Positions 9,533-19,446 of a DNA stretch of 64,000 nucleotides are shown here, in pieces (within the stretch, counting starts at the first letter, position 1; each line of letters begins with the position of its first letter). Both the position numbers and the translations under genes were made by a program. Under the pieces are notes generated by a model that saw only the letters and a list, made by a program, of their open reading frames with translations, ran no database searches and was not told the DNA's origin. The DNA is from Chryseobacterium sp. 7 (GTDB taxonomy: Bacteria > Bacteroidota > Bacteroidia > Flavobacteriales > Weeksellaceae), in contig NZ_RCCA01000001.1 of the NCBI RefSeq assembly GCF_003663845.1, forward strand, positions 62,001 to 126,000. The letters run 5' to 3'.

Positions 9533-9885
9533 CTATCTTTATTTCGAATTTTAAGGCGAGCTTACGTTCCAGCTAATTTTACCGGCATTTACCCCATATT
9601 AATAAGCTTGGTAATTCTTGCTTTAAATAAATTATGCTGTAATTCGGGTTTTAATTTTCTTAACACTTTTGCAATGCTTTTTACAAATAATATATACTAA
9701 TTTGAAAATCAAAATATTACATTATTTTTTAAAAAAGAATGACTAAATAATTCTGATTCCTTTGACTTTAAATCTAATTTTTACTATTTTTAAACATAGA
9801 CAATGAGAGCAGTAGAGTTTTTTACTTTTATCAAAAATTTAAACTATTGTAATACTCTAATTATTTTCAAAAACTTATAATACAT

Positions 9886-10338
9886 TTGGAAACAGAACCT
9901 GTAATAGAAGAAGAAACAAAGCTTAGTGAACAAGGAAAAAATAGTTTGAAGAAGATAGATTTTCAGGATACATTTTCGACTACCAACCATATAAATTCTA
10001 TAGAAGAAATATCAAAAAAAATTTTTGAATATTCCCCTTTATGGATCAAGACCCTTTTCTCAATCCGCAAATTTTTGACAAAAATGATAGGAATAGAAAC
10101 ACCAAAAATAAGAGAGGATAATTCCCAATTTTGTGTTGGTAGCTCTATTGGGAATTTTAAAATATATAGTATTGTACAAAATGAAATAATAGTAGGGAGA
10201 GATGATTCTCATCTTAACTTTCGTGGTATCATAACAAATCATCCTGATCTTAAACAGTACAATATTAAAGTGACGACTTTGGTTTCATATAAAAATATAA
10301 AAGGGCATATATATGTTTTTTATATCTTATTTTCATAA
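9886..10338 (+). CDS. DUF2867-like protein, possibly degraded at both ends
   Basis: 150 residues. The middle reads like DUF2867: DFQDTFSTTNHINSIEEISK, FEYSPLWIKTLFSIRKFLTK, FKIYSIVQNEIIVGRDDSHL, NFRGIITN, then NIKVTTLVSYKN. The only available start is TTG at 9886, with no nearby ATG, and the last residues (IYVFYILFS) replace the usual longer tail, so start and end may both be damaged. Function of the family is unknown; it is cytoplasmic by sequence. Upstream 9533-9885 is AT-rich with no gene seen. Confidence 0.6.
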   Translation: METEPVIEEETKLSEQGKNSLKKIDFQDTFSTTNHINSIEEISKKIFEYSPLWIKTLFSIRKFLTKMIGIETPKIREDNSQFCVGSSIGNFKIYSIVQNEIIVGRDDSHLNFRGIITNHPDLKQYNIKVTTLVSYKNIKGHIYVFYILFS

Positions 10339-10494
10339 AATAATAACAAAAAATATGCTAAAACAGGTTTATCGCTTATAAACTCAATTTAACCGAATTT
10401 AGTAATCTTTTTATTTTCAAAAAGTATATCAGTCATTTTTCTATCTGAATAAAGGAAAAATCCAATCCCAAGGTTTATCATCTAGGGATACGAT

Positions 10495-10687
10495 ATATGT
10501 TATTTATAATATTTCCATAGTTAAAGCAGCAAACACGCTTTAAGTGTGTGTATTTTTAATTCTAACTCCTTCACTCTCTTGCTTCGATTGCCCCAGTTAC
10601 ACAATGTGGCTCTGCTAATACGTAGCTACTGACAAGTTCTATCAAAATACTTGAAATGTGATTGCCATTGAATTTTTTCTTTTTCAT
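10495..10687 (-). pseudogene. IS3-family orfA relic
   Basis: From ATG at 10687 the minus strand reads MKKKNSMAITFQ, a mutated MKKKQFSANQI start. A shifted frame then gives LRISRATLCNWGNRSKRVKE and LELKIHTLKACLLL, the HTH plus leucine-zipper layout of IS3 orfA. Stops interrupt it. The upstream flank (ACTCCTAAATTTAAACTTTT) matches those at 3540 and 59640. Confidence 0.6.
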
Positions 10688-10844
10688 AATCTACTCCTAA
10701 ATTTAAACTTTTTTTCAAAATTGTAGTAGTACTATTAAGGGTATTTTACCTTGGAAAATAATTAAATAAATCTACCTGTCAAATAAAAGGTAAATATCAT
10801 TTAAGTACTATAGCTAAATGCGTATTATGATTATTAGGTACTGT

Positions 10845-11440
10845 AGCAAAATTGCAGAATCTTCCCAAATGCTTTTATAAATGTCATAACGTACATTGCT
10901 ATTTCTACAAGTGGCGAGCAAATGGTACTTTATGCTAGTAGAACAGTACATTGAAATCAGATGAATTATATCGGTCAAGGCAAAGCAAATATCCCAAGCC
11001 TTTTATCCAATAATAATCAACCTGTTACACATGATGCTTTTTTAACTTTGGAAAAAAGGGATAGATGGGAATAAGAAAGTTAAAGGTCGCTAACCTCATG
11101 TGAATACAGATACTACCACCCTTGTGTGCAGAGTGGTAATCAGTGTGGTTAATAAATTTATTGAATGGTTGGGCAACAGCAGGTAAAGTCTTTGTTGATT
11201 TATCTTAACATAGAAAGATAGAAATCCCACTTTATAAGATTGTATTTATGAACTGGGAAAAGCTGCGATATGGGTTTAAAGTTGAAATGTCATCACGACC
11301 TCCTAGTGAAAAAAGGGATGCTACTGTCAAATTGCGATGGTTACCGAACTGAGTTTCTACACATTAAACTTCCTTAGAAGGCACGACAAAGACTATGAAA
11401 AGACACCAGAAAGCCAATAGTATTAAATCTTAAAACAAAA
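10845..11440 (+). pseudogene. IS5-family transposase relic
   Basis: Plus-strand fragments in several frames keep the order of an IS5/IS1031-type transposase: MLPKCFYKCHNVHCYFYKWR, a basic stretch GNKKVKGR, VNTDTTTLVCRVVIS, a segment near the second catalytic Asp, and a C-terminal LNFLRRHDKDYEKTPESQ resembling the family's RRLCRNYE... end. Many stops show long decay. It is not the same element as the 846-bp IS5-type copies at 57.6 and 60.1 kb. Confidence 0.55.
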
Positions 11441-11746
11441 TTCTCACTATCAGTCTACACAAAAAACTAACAATCAATTAGTTATTTTCAAACAGACTCT
11501 AAATAAAATTGAAGAGCTAACCAATACACTACTACCTTATAGTGGTTGAGCGTAGATCAATTTTATAATTATGAAAATCTTATTGAATATTAACATACAA
11601 TATTTGACAAGGATTCTGAAAATTATACTAAACTATAAAATATCTTATCTTTACCTAATAAATTAAAAACCAATAGATTATATAAGATTTACGATCTACA
11701 TCCTCAACCGACTTCAAATAAGGATTGTAAACTATTTTAATATAAT
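11441..11746. other. Intergenic, nothing recognised
   Basis: Roughly 300 bp of AT-rich sequence between an IS relic and the 3' end of the T9SS cargo gene. No ORF, hairpin terminator or RNA gene was recognised. Confidence 0.4.
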
Positions 11747-13471
11747 TTACTTTTCTACTATTAGTTTTTCAGTTTGAATTTTACTATCAGGAGTTATTAC
11801 TTTTACTACATATACCCCATTAGACAGATTACCAACCGAAATCTTTTCTTTATCATATTGCTTAAACAAGAGTTTTCCTGATAAATCATAAACCTCAACA
11901 TTAAATTTACCTAAAGAATTATTAGAATATATAATAGAAAATTCGTCTTTAGCTGGGTTAGGAGATAAAAAAATAGGTAAAATACTGGTGTTTTTGATTC
12001 CCATATACTCTTTTACTTTAAAAAAATTATTTTTACTAAAATGATCATGATCATTAATTTCAAATGGAATAATTAGATTTTGAGCATATAATTTATCATA
12101 TTTGTCTGTAGCTATTTTTTTCTCCTGAAATAGGATTATACTTTGCCTGTTGATAGGCTTTAATGAGATAATATTTGATTTCATAGCTGGAAATGTTGCC
12201 ATTGGTAAATATTTCTGAGTCCAAAAAAAATCTCCATCATCCTTTAGTAACACAGCATTTAAAGATATATCTAAATTAGTAGATTCGAGTTTTTTCTGGA
12301 CTATGAAAAAAGGATACTCATTAACCAAATGTAAATTTCCTTGATGAAACATTTGCCTCACATTAACAGGAAAAACCTGTTTAGCATTGTCCGTAAAAAG
12401 CCTAGTTCCTGTAACTTTATCAAATTTTTGAATAAATTCACCATTTAAATCTTGTTGTATAGAAGGGTCAAATTTATTATAGTTGGCAATAGACCAGATG
12501 TAAGGAGAACCCGGTGTAAATGCGATTTTCATATCTTTTTCCTTATAATCGTGGCTAATATCAAAATCAACACCATTTACTCCCCAAGGCAATGATCCAT
12601 CTATGTTTATTCTCTGTAGATAGGCATTAATCTCACCTGTTCCTACTGTTCCACCACTGAATCCATAATATACAACATTCCCATCTATAACTCCACTATG
12701 TTTAACATTCCAAGCTACGCCCTTTGTTGAAATCTGCTTAGGTGATTCCCACCGTTTTACTCCATTAAAGTCAAACTTTTGTGCATATAAATACGAGCTT
12801 GTATATGATCCACTTCCGGGTAAAACTTTACTAAAAATGATTTCAAATTCATTATTGGGCAATTCAAATAGATCAGCAGGAATAGTTGTATTTTCTTCGC
12901 TATCAGATTTAATTACCACAGGAGAATTCCATACGCGCTGCCCAGAGGAATTAAATCGTTCTATTCTAGAATACTTTTTACTCTTTGGCCAATAACTAAC
13001 TAATAATTCTCCATTAGAAAGAGGAAGTAGAGTAGGGCATAGTGCTTCTCCAATATTAATACCATTGGGCCATACTGAAGTTCCTTGTGGAGTTATTTTA
13101 AAAATATATCCAAGCTGCTCAACACCTGTGCCGGTAACTCCAATATAAAAATTATTAGAAGAATCAACAGCAGAGTCCTCAACAAAAGTATATGTGTTCA
13201 TTGGAATTTGATTACTTAGCATAATCCCTTCACTGCCTAATTCTTTATTTCCATTCTTATCCAAAATCTGAAGCCATAATTCAAAATTTATCGGAGCAGG
13301 TACACTTTTCCAGTATCCTATAAAAGTTTTACCATCGCTAGAGGTGTTCGAAAATGCATCTCCACTTTTAGGATAGGCAACAAGAAGATTTTCATCTAAA
13401 ATAGGATTCCATTGGGAATTGGAGGTTATCCCTACAAAGGCAAATGTAAACGAAAGAATAATTTTTTTCAT
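11747..13471 (-). CDS. T9SS type A sorting domain-containing secreted protein
   Basis: 574 residues. Signal peptide MKKIILSFTFAFVGITSNSQ. The body is a beta-rich WD/propeller-like array (DGKTFIGYWKS, NNFYIGVTGTG, NGELLVSYWPK, NNEFEIIFSKV, GNVVYYGFSG) without a recognisable catalytic motif. The last ~80 residues carry the type IX secretion C-terminal domain: LSPNPAKDEFSIIYS, FNVEVYDLSGKLLFKQ, GNLSNGVYVVKVITPDSK, TEKLIVEK. It should therefore cross the outer membrane by T9SS and be surface-attached or released. It is the only cargo with a visible sorting domain in the window. Substrate or partner unknown. Confidence 0.9.
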   Translation of the reverse strand: MKKIILSFTFAFVGITSNSQWNPILDENLLVAYPKSGDAFSNTSSDGKTFIGYWKSVPAPINFELWLQILDKNGNKELGSEGIMLSNQIPMNTYTFVEDSAVDSSNNFYIGVTGTGVEQLGYIFKITPQGTSVWPNGINIGEALCPTLLPLSNGELLVSYWPKSKKYSRIERFNSSGQRVWNSPVVIKSDSEENTTIPADLFELPNNEFEIIFSKVLPGSGSYTSSYLYAQKFDFNGVKRWESPKQISTKGVAWNVKHSGVIDGNVVYYGFSGGTVGTGEINAYLQRINIDGSLPWGVNGVDFDISHDYKEKDMKIAFTPGSPYIWSIANYNKFDPSIQQDLNGEFIQKFDKVTGTRLFTDNAKQVFPVNVRQMFHQGNLHLVNEYPFFIVQKKLESTNLDISLNAVLLKDDGDFFWTQKYLPMATFPAMKSNIISLKPINRQSIILFQEKKIATDKYDKLYAQNLIIPFEINDHDHFSKNNFFKVKEYMGIKNTSILPIFLSPNPAKDEFSIIYSNNSLGKFNVEVYDLSGKLLFKQYDKEKISVGNLSNGVYVVKVITPDSKIQTEKLIVEK

Positions 13472-13794
13472 AAATTTATTTTTGTATTTGTTAAAATATT
13501 TCTAAGTTTTTACTTTTTCTACTAAAAAGAAATTAAAAATTTATGAAGCAAATAAATTATTATTAAATTAATTATAACAATAAATCGGATAAACAACTGT
13601 TTATTTGTGACATATTAACCTTGTCCACTGTTATGCTTTTTTTGATTTGGTGTAAAATGGTTTGTATTAATCATACAATTTTAATTAAAATATTTCTAAT
13701 GGAGCTCCTATTATTTCTTTTCTCTTTTTTATTATATCCTCAATATAAACATTGATAAGTATAGCTTCACTTAAAATATGTTTAAAACAAAAAA
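13472..13794. other. Intergenic between T9SS cargo gene and thioredoxin-like gene
   Basis: AT-rich, no ORF. It should contain the promoter of the leftward T9SS cargo gene; I could not assign a convincing TTG...TAnnTTTG pair. The hairpin at 13795-13819 lies at its right edge. Confidence 0.4.
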
Positions 13795-13819
13795 ATGGTC
13801 GGAGTTTTCTTCCGACCAT
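13795..13819 (-). terminator. Rho-independent terminator of thioredoxin-like gene, copy 1
   Basis: Perfect 9-bp stem ATGGTCGGA (13795-13803) with TCCGACCAT (13811-13819). In the leftward direction it is followed by TTTTTTGTTTTAAA. It lies about 50 bp past the stop of the gene at 13871. Confidence 0.8.
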
Positions 13820-13870
13820 GACCGATCTAAACCGATCTGTTTCTACATAATCAAGTATAGAAAAGGAATT

Positions 13871-15214
13871 CTATTTAAAAGCTAATATTTCTTTAATTTC
13901 CGCAGTTCTTAATTCTATTTTACCTTTATTATCTACCAAGATAAGAGTTGGAGTTCCTGTAACAGCATAATTTTTAAAATTTTCTCCTTGTATCCCCTTA
14001 TAATCACAGTAAACATCCTTCCATTTAAAATCTTTTGCTTTTGCTTTAAAGATTTTCTCCTCTTTATCAGCTGAAATAGCGATAATATGAATACCTTTTG
14101 CTTCTATCTGGCTATAATACATAGGCATTTGTTGTAAAAGGTTTTCACAAGAACCACAACCAGATGCATAAAAAAGAAGTAATGTTTTATCATAATTTAT
14201 CTGAGAAGCATAATCCTTTAAGTTAATTACTGTACTGGTATTGGTTGAATCTTTAACTATCAAGTCAGGAGCCGTTTGCCCCACAGTTCCCTTTTGATAA
14301 AGAGCCAATGAACCTTCATAGTTTATAACTTTTCCAGAGCTAATTACTAAAGGAGCAATAGCACTAATATAGGCGTCTTTTCCTTGTTCATTTAAAAAAT
14401 AAGCAGTCCTTCCTGCAAAATCAGCATACATATTTTTATCGGAAATCTGCGTGCTAATTTTAACAAAATCTTCGACAAACCGGAAAGGGCTATTTAATAC
14501 CTGGGTATAAATACTTACCCATGAAGAAATAATATTACTCCAATGTCCAGAGGTATAAAGAGCATTCCAATCCATCTTCTGGGTCAGATATTGAGCGATA
14601 TTTCTGGCATTCTTTTCTTCTGTATCTTCAAGTTGGGGACCTAGTCCTTGCGTAAGATTAACTATCTGCAGAAACTTCTGAGCATAATCTGAATTCTTAC
14701 TGAGTCTATCCTGAAAATTTTTATAAAAGTTCTTTTGCTCTTTATATCTCTCTTCAAAAAGGTTATAACTTTTATCTTCTTTTGAAAAAGCTTTTGTAGC
14801 CTGCAGCATAGATTCGTGACGCATAAGAATTAATTGCTGCTCTTTGTAGAGTTTATTAAGCTCATTTATTTGATCATTCCCTTTATAGGTGATATTGGTA
14901 TCATTAGGCTCCTTTTCCGGGCAACTTACCGAAAAATCTTTCCCCGGAATAACCATATCTATCCCGCCTCCTTCCTGAGAATTAGTGATAAGCCACCGGC
15001 TCATACCTGTATATGGAGCATATTCCTTCGGAATTGTAAGAGAAAACTTTCCATCTTGAGGTATCGTTCCTTGGACTACTGTTTTTTGTTTATCTCCCTG
15101 GAATATAATAAAATCATAGGATTTTCCTGCGAACTGTGGAAATACCATCCGAATATTTTGTGCATTGGAATTGGTAAACAAAAAGCCCAATGCAAGTAGT
15201 ATTACTTTTTTCAT
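13871..15214 (-). CDS. TlpA-like thiol-disulfide oxidoreductase, copy 1
   Basis: 447 residues. Signal peptide MKKVILLALGFLFTNSNAQ. Residues ~20-110 resemble the DUF4369-type beta domain of Bacteroidota TlpA proteins (FAGKSYDFIIFQGDKQKTVV, GTIPQDGKFSLTIPKEY). The middle is helical. The C-terminal thioredoxin domain starts at TVGQTAPDLIVKD and has LLLFYASGCGSCENLLQQMP with active site CGSC near residue 352, plus the cis-Pro loop VTGTPTLILVDNKG. It probably acts in the periplasm on disulfides. It is the last gene of the repeated unit, downstream of a cysteine-containing FISUMP protein that could be its client (inference). A hairpin terminator follows. Confidence 0.88.
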   Translation of the reverse strand: MKKVILLALGFLFTNSNAQNIRMVFPQFAGKSYDFIIFQGDKQKTVVQGTIPQDGKFSLTIPKEYAPYTGMSRWLITNSQEGGGIDMVIPGKDFSVSCPEKEPNDTNITYKGNDQINELNKLYKEQQLILMRHESMLQATKAFSKEDKSYNLFEERYKEQKNFYKNFQDRLSKNSDYAQKFLQIVNLTQGLGPQLEDTEEKNARNIAQYLTQKMDWNALYTSGHWSNIISSWVSIYTQVLNSPFRFVEDFVKISTQISDKNMYADFAGRTAYFLNEQGKDAYISAIAPLVISSGKVINYEGSLALYQKGTVGQTAPDLIVKDSTNTSTVINLKDYASQINYDKTLLLFYASGCGSCENLLQQMPMYYSQIEAKGIHIIAISADKEEKIFKAKAKDFKWKDVYCDYKGIQGENFKNYAVTGTPTLILVDNKGKIELRTAEIKEILAFK

Positions 15215-15268
15215 AATAGGTGTGAAATTTTCAATGACGGTTTTTTCATTTCTGTTTGTCTAATAAAA

Positions 15269-15294
15269 TTTCGGCGGTTAAAAAACCGCCGAAA
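15269..15294 (-). terminator. Rho-independent terminator of FISUMP gene, copy 1
   Basis: Perfect 11-bp stem TTTCGGCGGTT / AACCGCCGAAA with an AAAA loop, followed leftward by ATTTTATTAGAC. It lies ~30 bp after the stop at 15321, so the FISUMP and thioredoxin genes are probably at least partly separate transcripts. Confidence 0.85.
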
Positions 15295-15320
15295 TAGATA
15301 AATTATAAAATTAATAGAAT

Positions 15321-17387
15321 TTATTCTGAAATACAGCGCACACTCATTCCGAATAAACGCTGGCTGCTGTAGTTACCGGCCCCGGAGGTAGTATTAACTT
15401 TGGCGTAATTGTTATAAAACGTCAGATAGGATGGCCCCCCGTCGTAGAGCAGTTTACTACTTGAATAGTAGCCGCGGCTACCACGTTCTTTCAGCGCACT
15501 ATTGGAACGAAAACCAGCACCAGGCAGAAATAAAGTATTTCCTAACTTTAGACCACTACTGTAATTCGTAGGACTATTAGTCCAAGTTCCTATATAAGTT
15601 TTCACGTTATTAGTAGAATTAACTACCTGCTGCCACTGCGTAGAAGTAGGCACTCTATATCCTGAAGGACAAGGATCCTGATCTGTTTTACTCGTATCAG
15701 ACCATGTTCCAACTGGAAGTATAGAAGTATTCCATTCCGTAATAGTCCCACTATTGGCTTGATCAGTGGCTTGAGAAATCCAACGATTTCCTTCTTGTGC
15801 CGCCTGACCATTACTACCCCACTGGTATTTACCACCATGTATAGCAGCAGCAGGAACAAATGGATTCTGATCCGTATCTGCACCTAAATTATGACACATA
15901 AAGGATTTGAAATCAGTATTTCCAGGTCCCATAAATGCACCACACGTAACGATATTTAGAATAATATTCCCAACAGCAGGATCACCATTAATGCTAAATG
16001 GTAAGGTAGCTAATACCATTGTTGTTCCTGGAGTCAGTTTAAGAGCATTGAAGTTTCCATCTCCATCCACCTCAATAGTTACTGGGATGATCCCTGAAGC
16101 ACTAAATGTTCCAGCTGGATAAGAAATTCTAAAGCTATTACTATCGCCACCCTGCCCGGTTCCTGAATTGTTTTGTATCCAAGGACCCTGATAGGCATCA
16201 TAACTTCCTGTTCCAGCTGTATAAGAAACATTAATGGTAAATTTATTGGTTCCATTATCCACAATTCCTTGTATATCTCCAATTCCTCCAAGATTAACAG
16301 AAGCTACATATAGGTTCACAGGTAAGGTAAAATTAGCAGTACCTTTACCTACTAATTTAGTATTAGTACAATTGAGTGATAATTTGGTCCATGTTCCAGT
16401 AAGAATTCCATCAGATCCAGGTACTCCTGTAATAGGATACGTAACAATTACTGTCTGTCCACTAGCAAGAGTCACATTACCTGCAGAACCCGATGCCCCA
16501 CTAAAAGTTGGAGTACCTACAGTAAGACCTGTAATTCCACTTAATACCAAATCAGCCGCAGTAAAATTAATTGTAGCAGAAGAAAATGAATTATTGGTGA
16601 CACTTAGTTTATAATTAGCTGTTGATCCAACGTCAACACCTCCTGTGTAACTACCTGAAAATCCTGTACAATCTGAAGCAACTACTGTCGCTGCTGTTGT
16701 AGACCCAATACAAGTCCAATTGGGAGTAGTGGGACTTCCTAAGTTTTGTGACAAACAGCCGATAGGGGCCGAAGTAGTTCCACTACAATCTGTACAATAA
16801 ACTATAAGTCCGGATATAGGAGAAAGAATGGCATCTCTTTGTGCCTTAGTGACTCTTGGCGGAGCAAAACCTTGCGTAGTGCTAGTTACATCCAATATCG
16901 CAGAGGCATCAGGAGTTGCTACTCCCACTCCTACATTTCCACCTGTGAACCCCAGTGTATTACTGTCTAAATTTACTTGGCGATTTCCAGTAAGAGCTCC
17001 ATCAGAGTCATAAATATTATAACCTGTACCTGGAGTTGTCCCGCTGCTACTAATTATAGCTTGCCAAGCAACTCCATCAAAATAATAGTAGCCAGCAGCG
17101 GTAATATTTCCGGTTACAGCATCTGTAGTTGTAACAGCAGATGTAGCATAAACAATAGTACCTATTTGGTCTGTTCCATATTGCGCATTAGCTGCTTGAA
17201 TCTGATCTCCTGTAAGACGTGGAGCAATTAGCCCTTCAGGAGTACTTCCATTAGTGTTTTTAGCAGTCACATCTAAGGTTGCTTTAGGAGAAGCGTTGTT
17301 TATACCCACCTGCCCATATGCAATTGAGACTGTTGTTATTGCAAATAGAGTCAATAACTGTTTTTTAATATTTAAATTTTTAATCAT
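15321..17387 (-). CDS. FISUMP-domain surface protein, copy 1
   Basis: 688 residues from the ATG at 17387 (MIKNLNIKKQLLTLFAITT), which gives a clean signal peptide ending ...AYG; an upstream ATG at 17414 would add nine residues. The mature head QVGINNASPKATLDVTAKNT and GLIAPRLTGDQIQAANAQYG is shared with the short genes at 5.7 and 7.5 kb. A middle of Gly/Ser/Thr-rich beta repeats follows (FSINGDPAVGNI). The C-terminal ~180 residues are a FISUMP domain: FKSFMCHNLGADTDQNPF, HGGKYQWGSNGQ, DPCPSGYRVPTSTQWQQVV, FLPGAGFRSN, GMSVRCISE. The likely location is the cell surface; the role is unknown. No T9SS domain is visible. Confidence 0.85.
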   Translation of the reverse strand: MIKNLNIKKQLLTLFAITTVSIAYGQVGINNASPKATLDVTAKNTNGSTPEGLIAPRLTGDQIQAANAQYGTDQIGTIVYATSAVTTTDAVTGNITAAGYYYFDGVAWQAIISSSGTTPGTGYNIYDSDGALTGNRQVNLDSNTLGFTGGNVGVGVATPDASAILDVTSTTQGFAPPRVTKAQRDAILSPISGLIVYCTDCSGTTSAPIGCLSQNLGSPTTPNWTCIGSTTAATVVASDCTGFSGSYTGGVDVGSTANYKLSVTNNSFSSATINFTAADLVLSGITGLTVGTPTFSGASGSAGNVTLASGQTVIVTYPITGVPGSDGILTGTWTKLSLNCTNTKLVGKGTANFTLPVNLYVASVNLGGIGDIQGIVDNGTNKFTINVSYTAGTGSYDAYQGPWIQNNSGTGQGGDSNSFRISYPAGTFSASGIIPVTIEVDGDGNFNALKLTPGTTMVLATLPFSINGDPAVGNIILNIVTCGAFMGPGNTDFKSFMCHNLGADTDQNPFVPAAAIHGGKYQWGSNGQAAQEGNRWISQATDQANSGTITEWNTSILPVGTWSDTSKTDQDPCPSGYRVPTSTQWQQVVNSTNNVKTYIGTWTNSPTNYSSGLKLGNTLFLPGAGFRSNSALKERGSRGYYSSSKLLYDGGPSYLTFYNNYAKVNTTSGAGNYSSQRLFGMSVRCISE

Positions 17388-17465
17388 AATTGTTTGTATT
17401 ATTTTATTGAGCACAACCTTAATATTATATTTAACATCATTAGTGCGCCTTTAAGAAATAAAATT

Positions 17466-17480
17466 GTAGCAATTTGCTAC
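17466..17480. promoter_or_regulatory. 15-bp palindrome between secreted-protein and FISUMP genes
   Basis: GTAGCAATTTGCTAC is a 7-bp-arm inverted repeat around one central base, about 80 bp upstream of the FISUMP start and just past the stop of the upstream gene. It is kept unchanged in the second copy at 23207-23221. No T-run follows, so an operator is more likely than a terminator. Confidence 0.4.
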
Positions 17481-17484
17481 CTTA

Positions 17485-18015
17485 TTAGACTAACAATGCG
17501 GGGGGAGGCCTGGATAAAAAAGAAAAACAAATTTCAAAGTAATAAGAAATACTATATGATATTTTGTGTTGAATACACTCTAAGATAATTAAACTACTAT
17601 TCAATACTCTTTGTAAAGTATCCTTAAAAAGCATTTTAAAGTTATATGAACTAAATGGGATGATCAAATACCCGGCCCCTGTATGAAGTGATAAAAAATG
17701 GTAAGGTTCTAATGGGGGGATATTCCAACCCCTATCATCTCTTCTTTTAGAAGAAGTTGTTAAATCTTTGCTGGTTTCTCTTGAAACAGGTAAAGGGTGA
17801 TTTTCTTTTTTGACAGTCTTATAAGAAGTATAATTGTTTAAACGAGTAGACGATTCATTTCCCGAATATGTATACACTGCATTATCGGCATCTGAAGTAA
17901 CATAAATAGTAGATTTATCACCTATAAATATAGAATTGCTTGTATCACTAATAACTTGTGATTGACAAAAGCTGAAGATAAAAATTAAATACCCCACCTT
18001 ATTCGAATGAAACAT
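17485..18015 (-). CDS. Small secreted protein of unknown function, copy 1
   Basis: 176 residues from the ATG at 18015 (MFHSNKVGYLIFIFSFCQSQ), which begins a plausible signal peptide; an ATG at 18027 adds four residues. The mature part reads VISDTSNSIFIGDKSTIYVT, then a basic stretch (SKDLTTSSKRRDDRGW) and a C-terminus rich in Phe, Ser and Ile that may be out of the native frame. The gene is nearly identical in the second unit (23226-23756); a single G to A change was noticed. First gene of the repeated unit. I recognise no domain, and a 3' frameshift is possible. Confidence 0.5.
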   Translation of the reverse strand: MFHSNKVGYLIFIFSFCQSQVISDTSNSIFIGDKSTIYVTSDADNAVYTYSGNESSTRLNNYTSYKTVKKENHPLPVSRETSKDLTTSSKRRDDRGWNIPPLEPYHFLSLHTGAGYLIIPFSSYNFKMLFKDTLQRVLNSSLIILECIQHKISYSISYYFEICFSFLSRPPPALLV

Positions 18016-19446
18016 AAATCTTAACATTTATTAAAGAATTTATAATATATACCTATCAAATTAATAGATATGTAAATAAAAAATGTGCAGTTTAAGTAGA
18101 GCAAAATTTATTACTTTGAACATTAAGTTCTTCAATAATTTAGAGTATTCTGCCTCCTTTTTCATTGTTCCATATTTTAATACATCCAAAATGCAGGTTA
18201 TTCTTGTTTCTTATAACAAGCTTGCTTCCAAAGATCAATTCTGCTTTAAAAGATTTGAAAAAAACTTTAATCCTCCGAATTATAACAATAATTCCATTTT
18301 CTACTTATTATCATTTTTTAAGTCATAAAATTCATTTGAATTTTATATATCAGTTTGTATAATAAACGTTCTAAAAGAGATATAATTCACAATAATTCAA
18401 ATAGCTACACAAATCATTTTATTTTAAAACAGTACATATTTTGAATTGGAAATATATCGTCCTGTTTTGTAAAGTAAAATAACTTTAACATCTAGATTTA
18501 ATATCTTTTCTCAATATTAAGTTGCTCTTATCTAAATTGAATTGCTTGTTTTACAGTCTGTCCTTAAGAAAGTTAAACTATTAACAATAAGTTACTCTCA
18601 AAGAAGTATTTTTATCTTTTCATATCTATTAATATTTATTAGTACAAATTAAAGGCTATGTGCTTCAATGAGATAAATAAAAATGATAAACGTGTTAAAA
18701 AAAATGACAAAGAGCATTTGAACCCGATTTTAAATACAAGGAAAATTAAGAAACGGTTCCCGCAATTGAAGAATACTAGTCTTTACCATATGGGTAATAT
18801 TTTCACCAATATGAATACTATCCGATATAAATATATTTATTTTGTGTGAGGATAGGTTAATAGGCTCACTTTTGAAGGAAAACATTAAAAGATTATACAC
18901 CCTATTTCCATATCAAGAATAGCCTAATATTAACTTAGCGCTAATGAAAATTTAGAAATTTAAGTATGGAAAAAAAATAAGTAATAATCTGTCTCACTCG
19001 CTTGTAATTATATCATCTGAAAATTAACCTTTGATACTTGTTATTAATGTACCCTATCCAGATTACAATCATGTGCTCCCTTTCTTAAATCTACCTAAAT
19101 TTATGTCCCATTTTAAGTATTACAATCCCATAATATCCTTTTTGTCAGTACTACCTTCCTCAGGAATACTATATGATGTTACAAATTTAGCAACTATATT
19201 AACGGGAATCATGATAGCTTATGAAAATCCAGTCAATTACTATCTCCAATTGTACAAAATGACCTGCCGGAATGATAAATGTAGAACTTCCCACAGTTTT
19301 CAAGTTTACTATTTTATCACTACCATTTCCTGCCATCTAAAGTTTTAATCAAGGGGTATATTCTTAATTTTGTACGTTATGTCATTAATTGACTATAAAT
19401 GACAAAGTAAATAATTGCCACACAATTGACAAGTAACCAGAGAAAA
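18016..19446. other. Region upstream of the left repeat unit and spacer between units
   Basis: The first 730 bp are the upstream flank of the left unit and are mirrored at 23757-24187. From 18745 to 19446 the DNA is unique spacer. Several short open frames occur (for example 19031-19348), but they have neither family resemblance nor signal peptides and look like chance. No RNA gene seen. Confidence 0.5.

Larger units (their letters stand above)
13831..18744. repeat. Large direct repeat, left copy (three-gene unit)
   Basis: This block matches 19459-24187 in gene order and, in long stretches, base for base. It contains the TlpA-like gene, the FISUMP gene and the 180-residue secreted-protein gene with flanks. 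The left edge is near ACCGATCT at 13831, the right edge near TTTAAATACAAGGAAA at 18744. The left copy keeps ~299 bp (about 18284-18582) absent from the right copy. The FISUMP genes have diverged while the upstream gene and both flanks stay almost identical. Confidence 0.9.

Noticed and set aside
17466..17480. Palindrome as a terminator
   Set aside because: No T-run follows in either direction and the stem is AT-rich; operator reading preferred.
18658..18849. Rightward 63-residue frame starting MCFNEINKNDKR
   Set aside because: The copy at 24099 breaks the frame with an extra base, and the composition is that of A-rich DNA.
19031..19348. Rightward frame of 105 residues in the spacer between repeat units
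   Set aside because: No recognisable motif, no counterpart in the other unit, composition like translated intergenic DNA.
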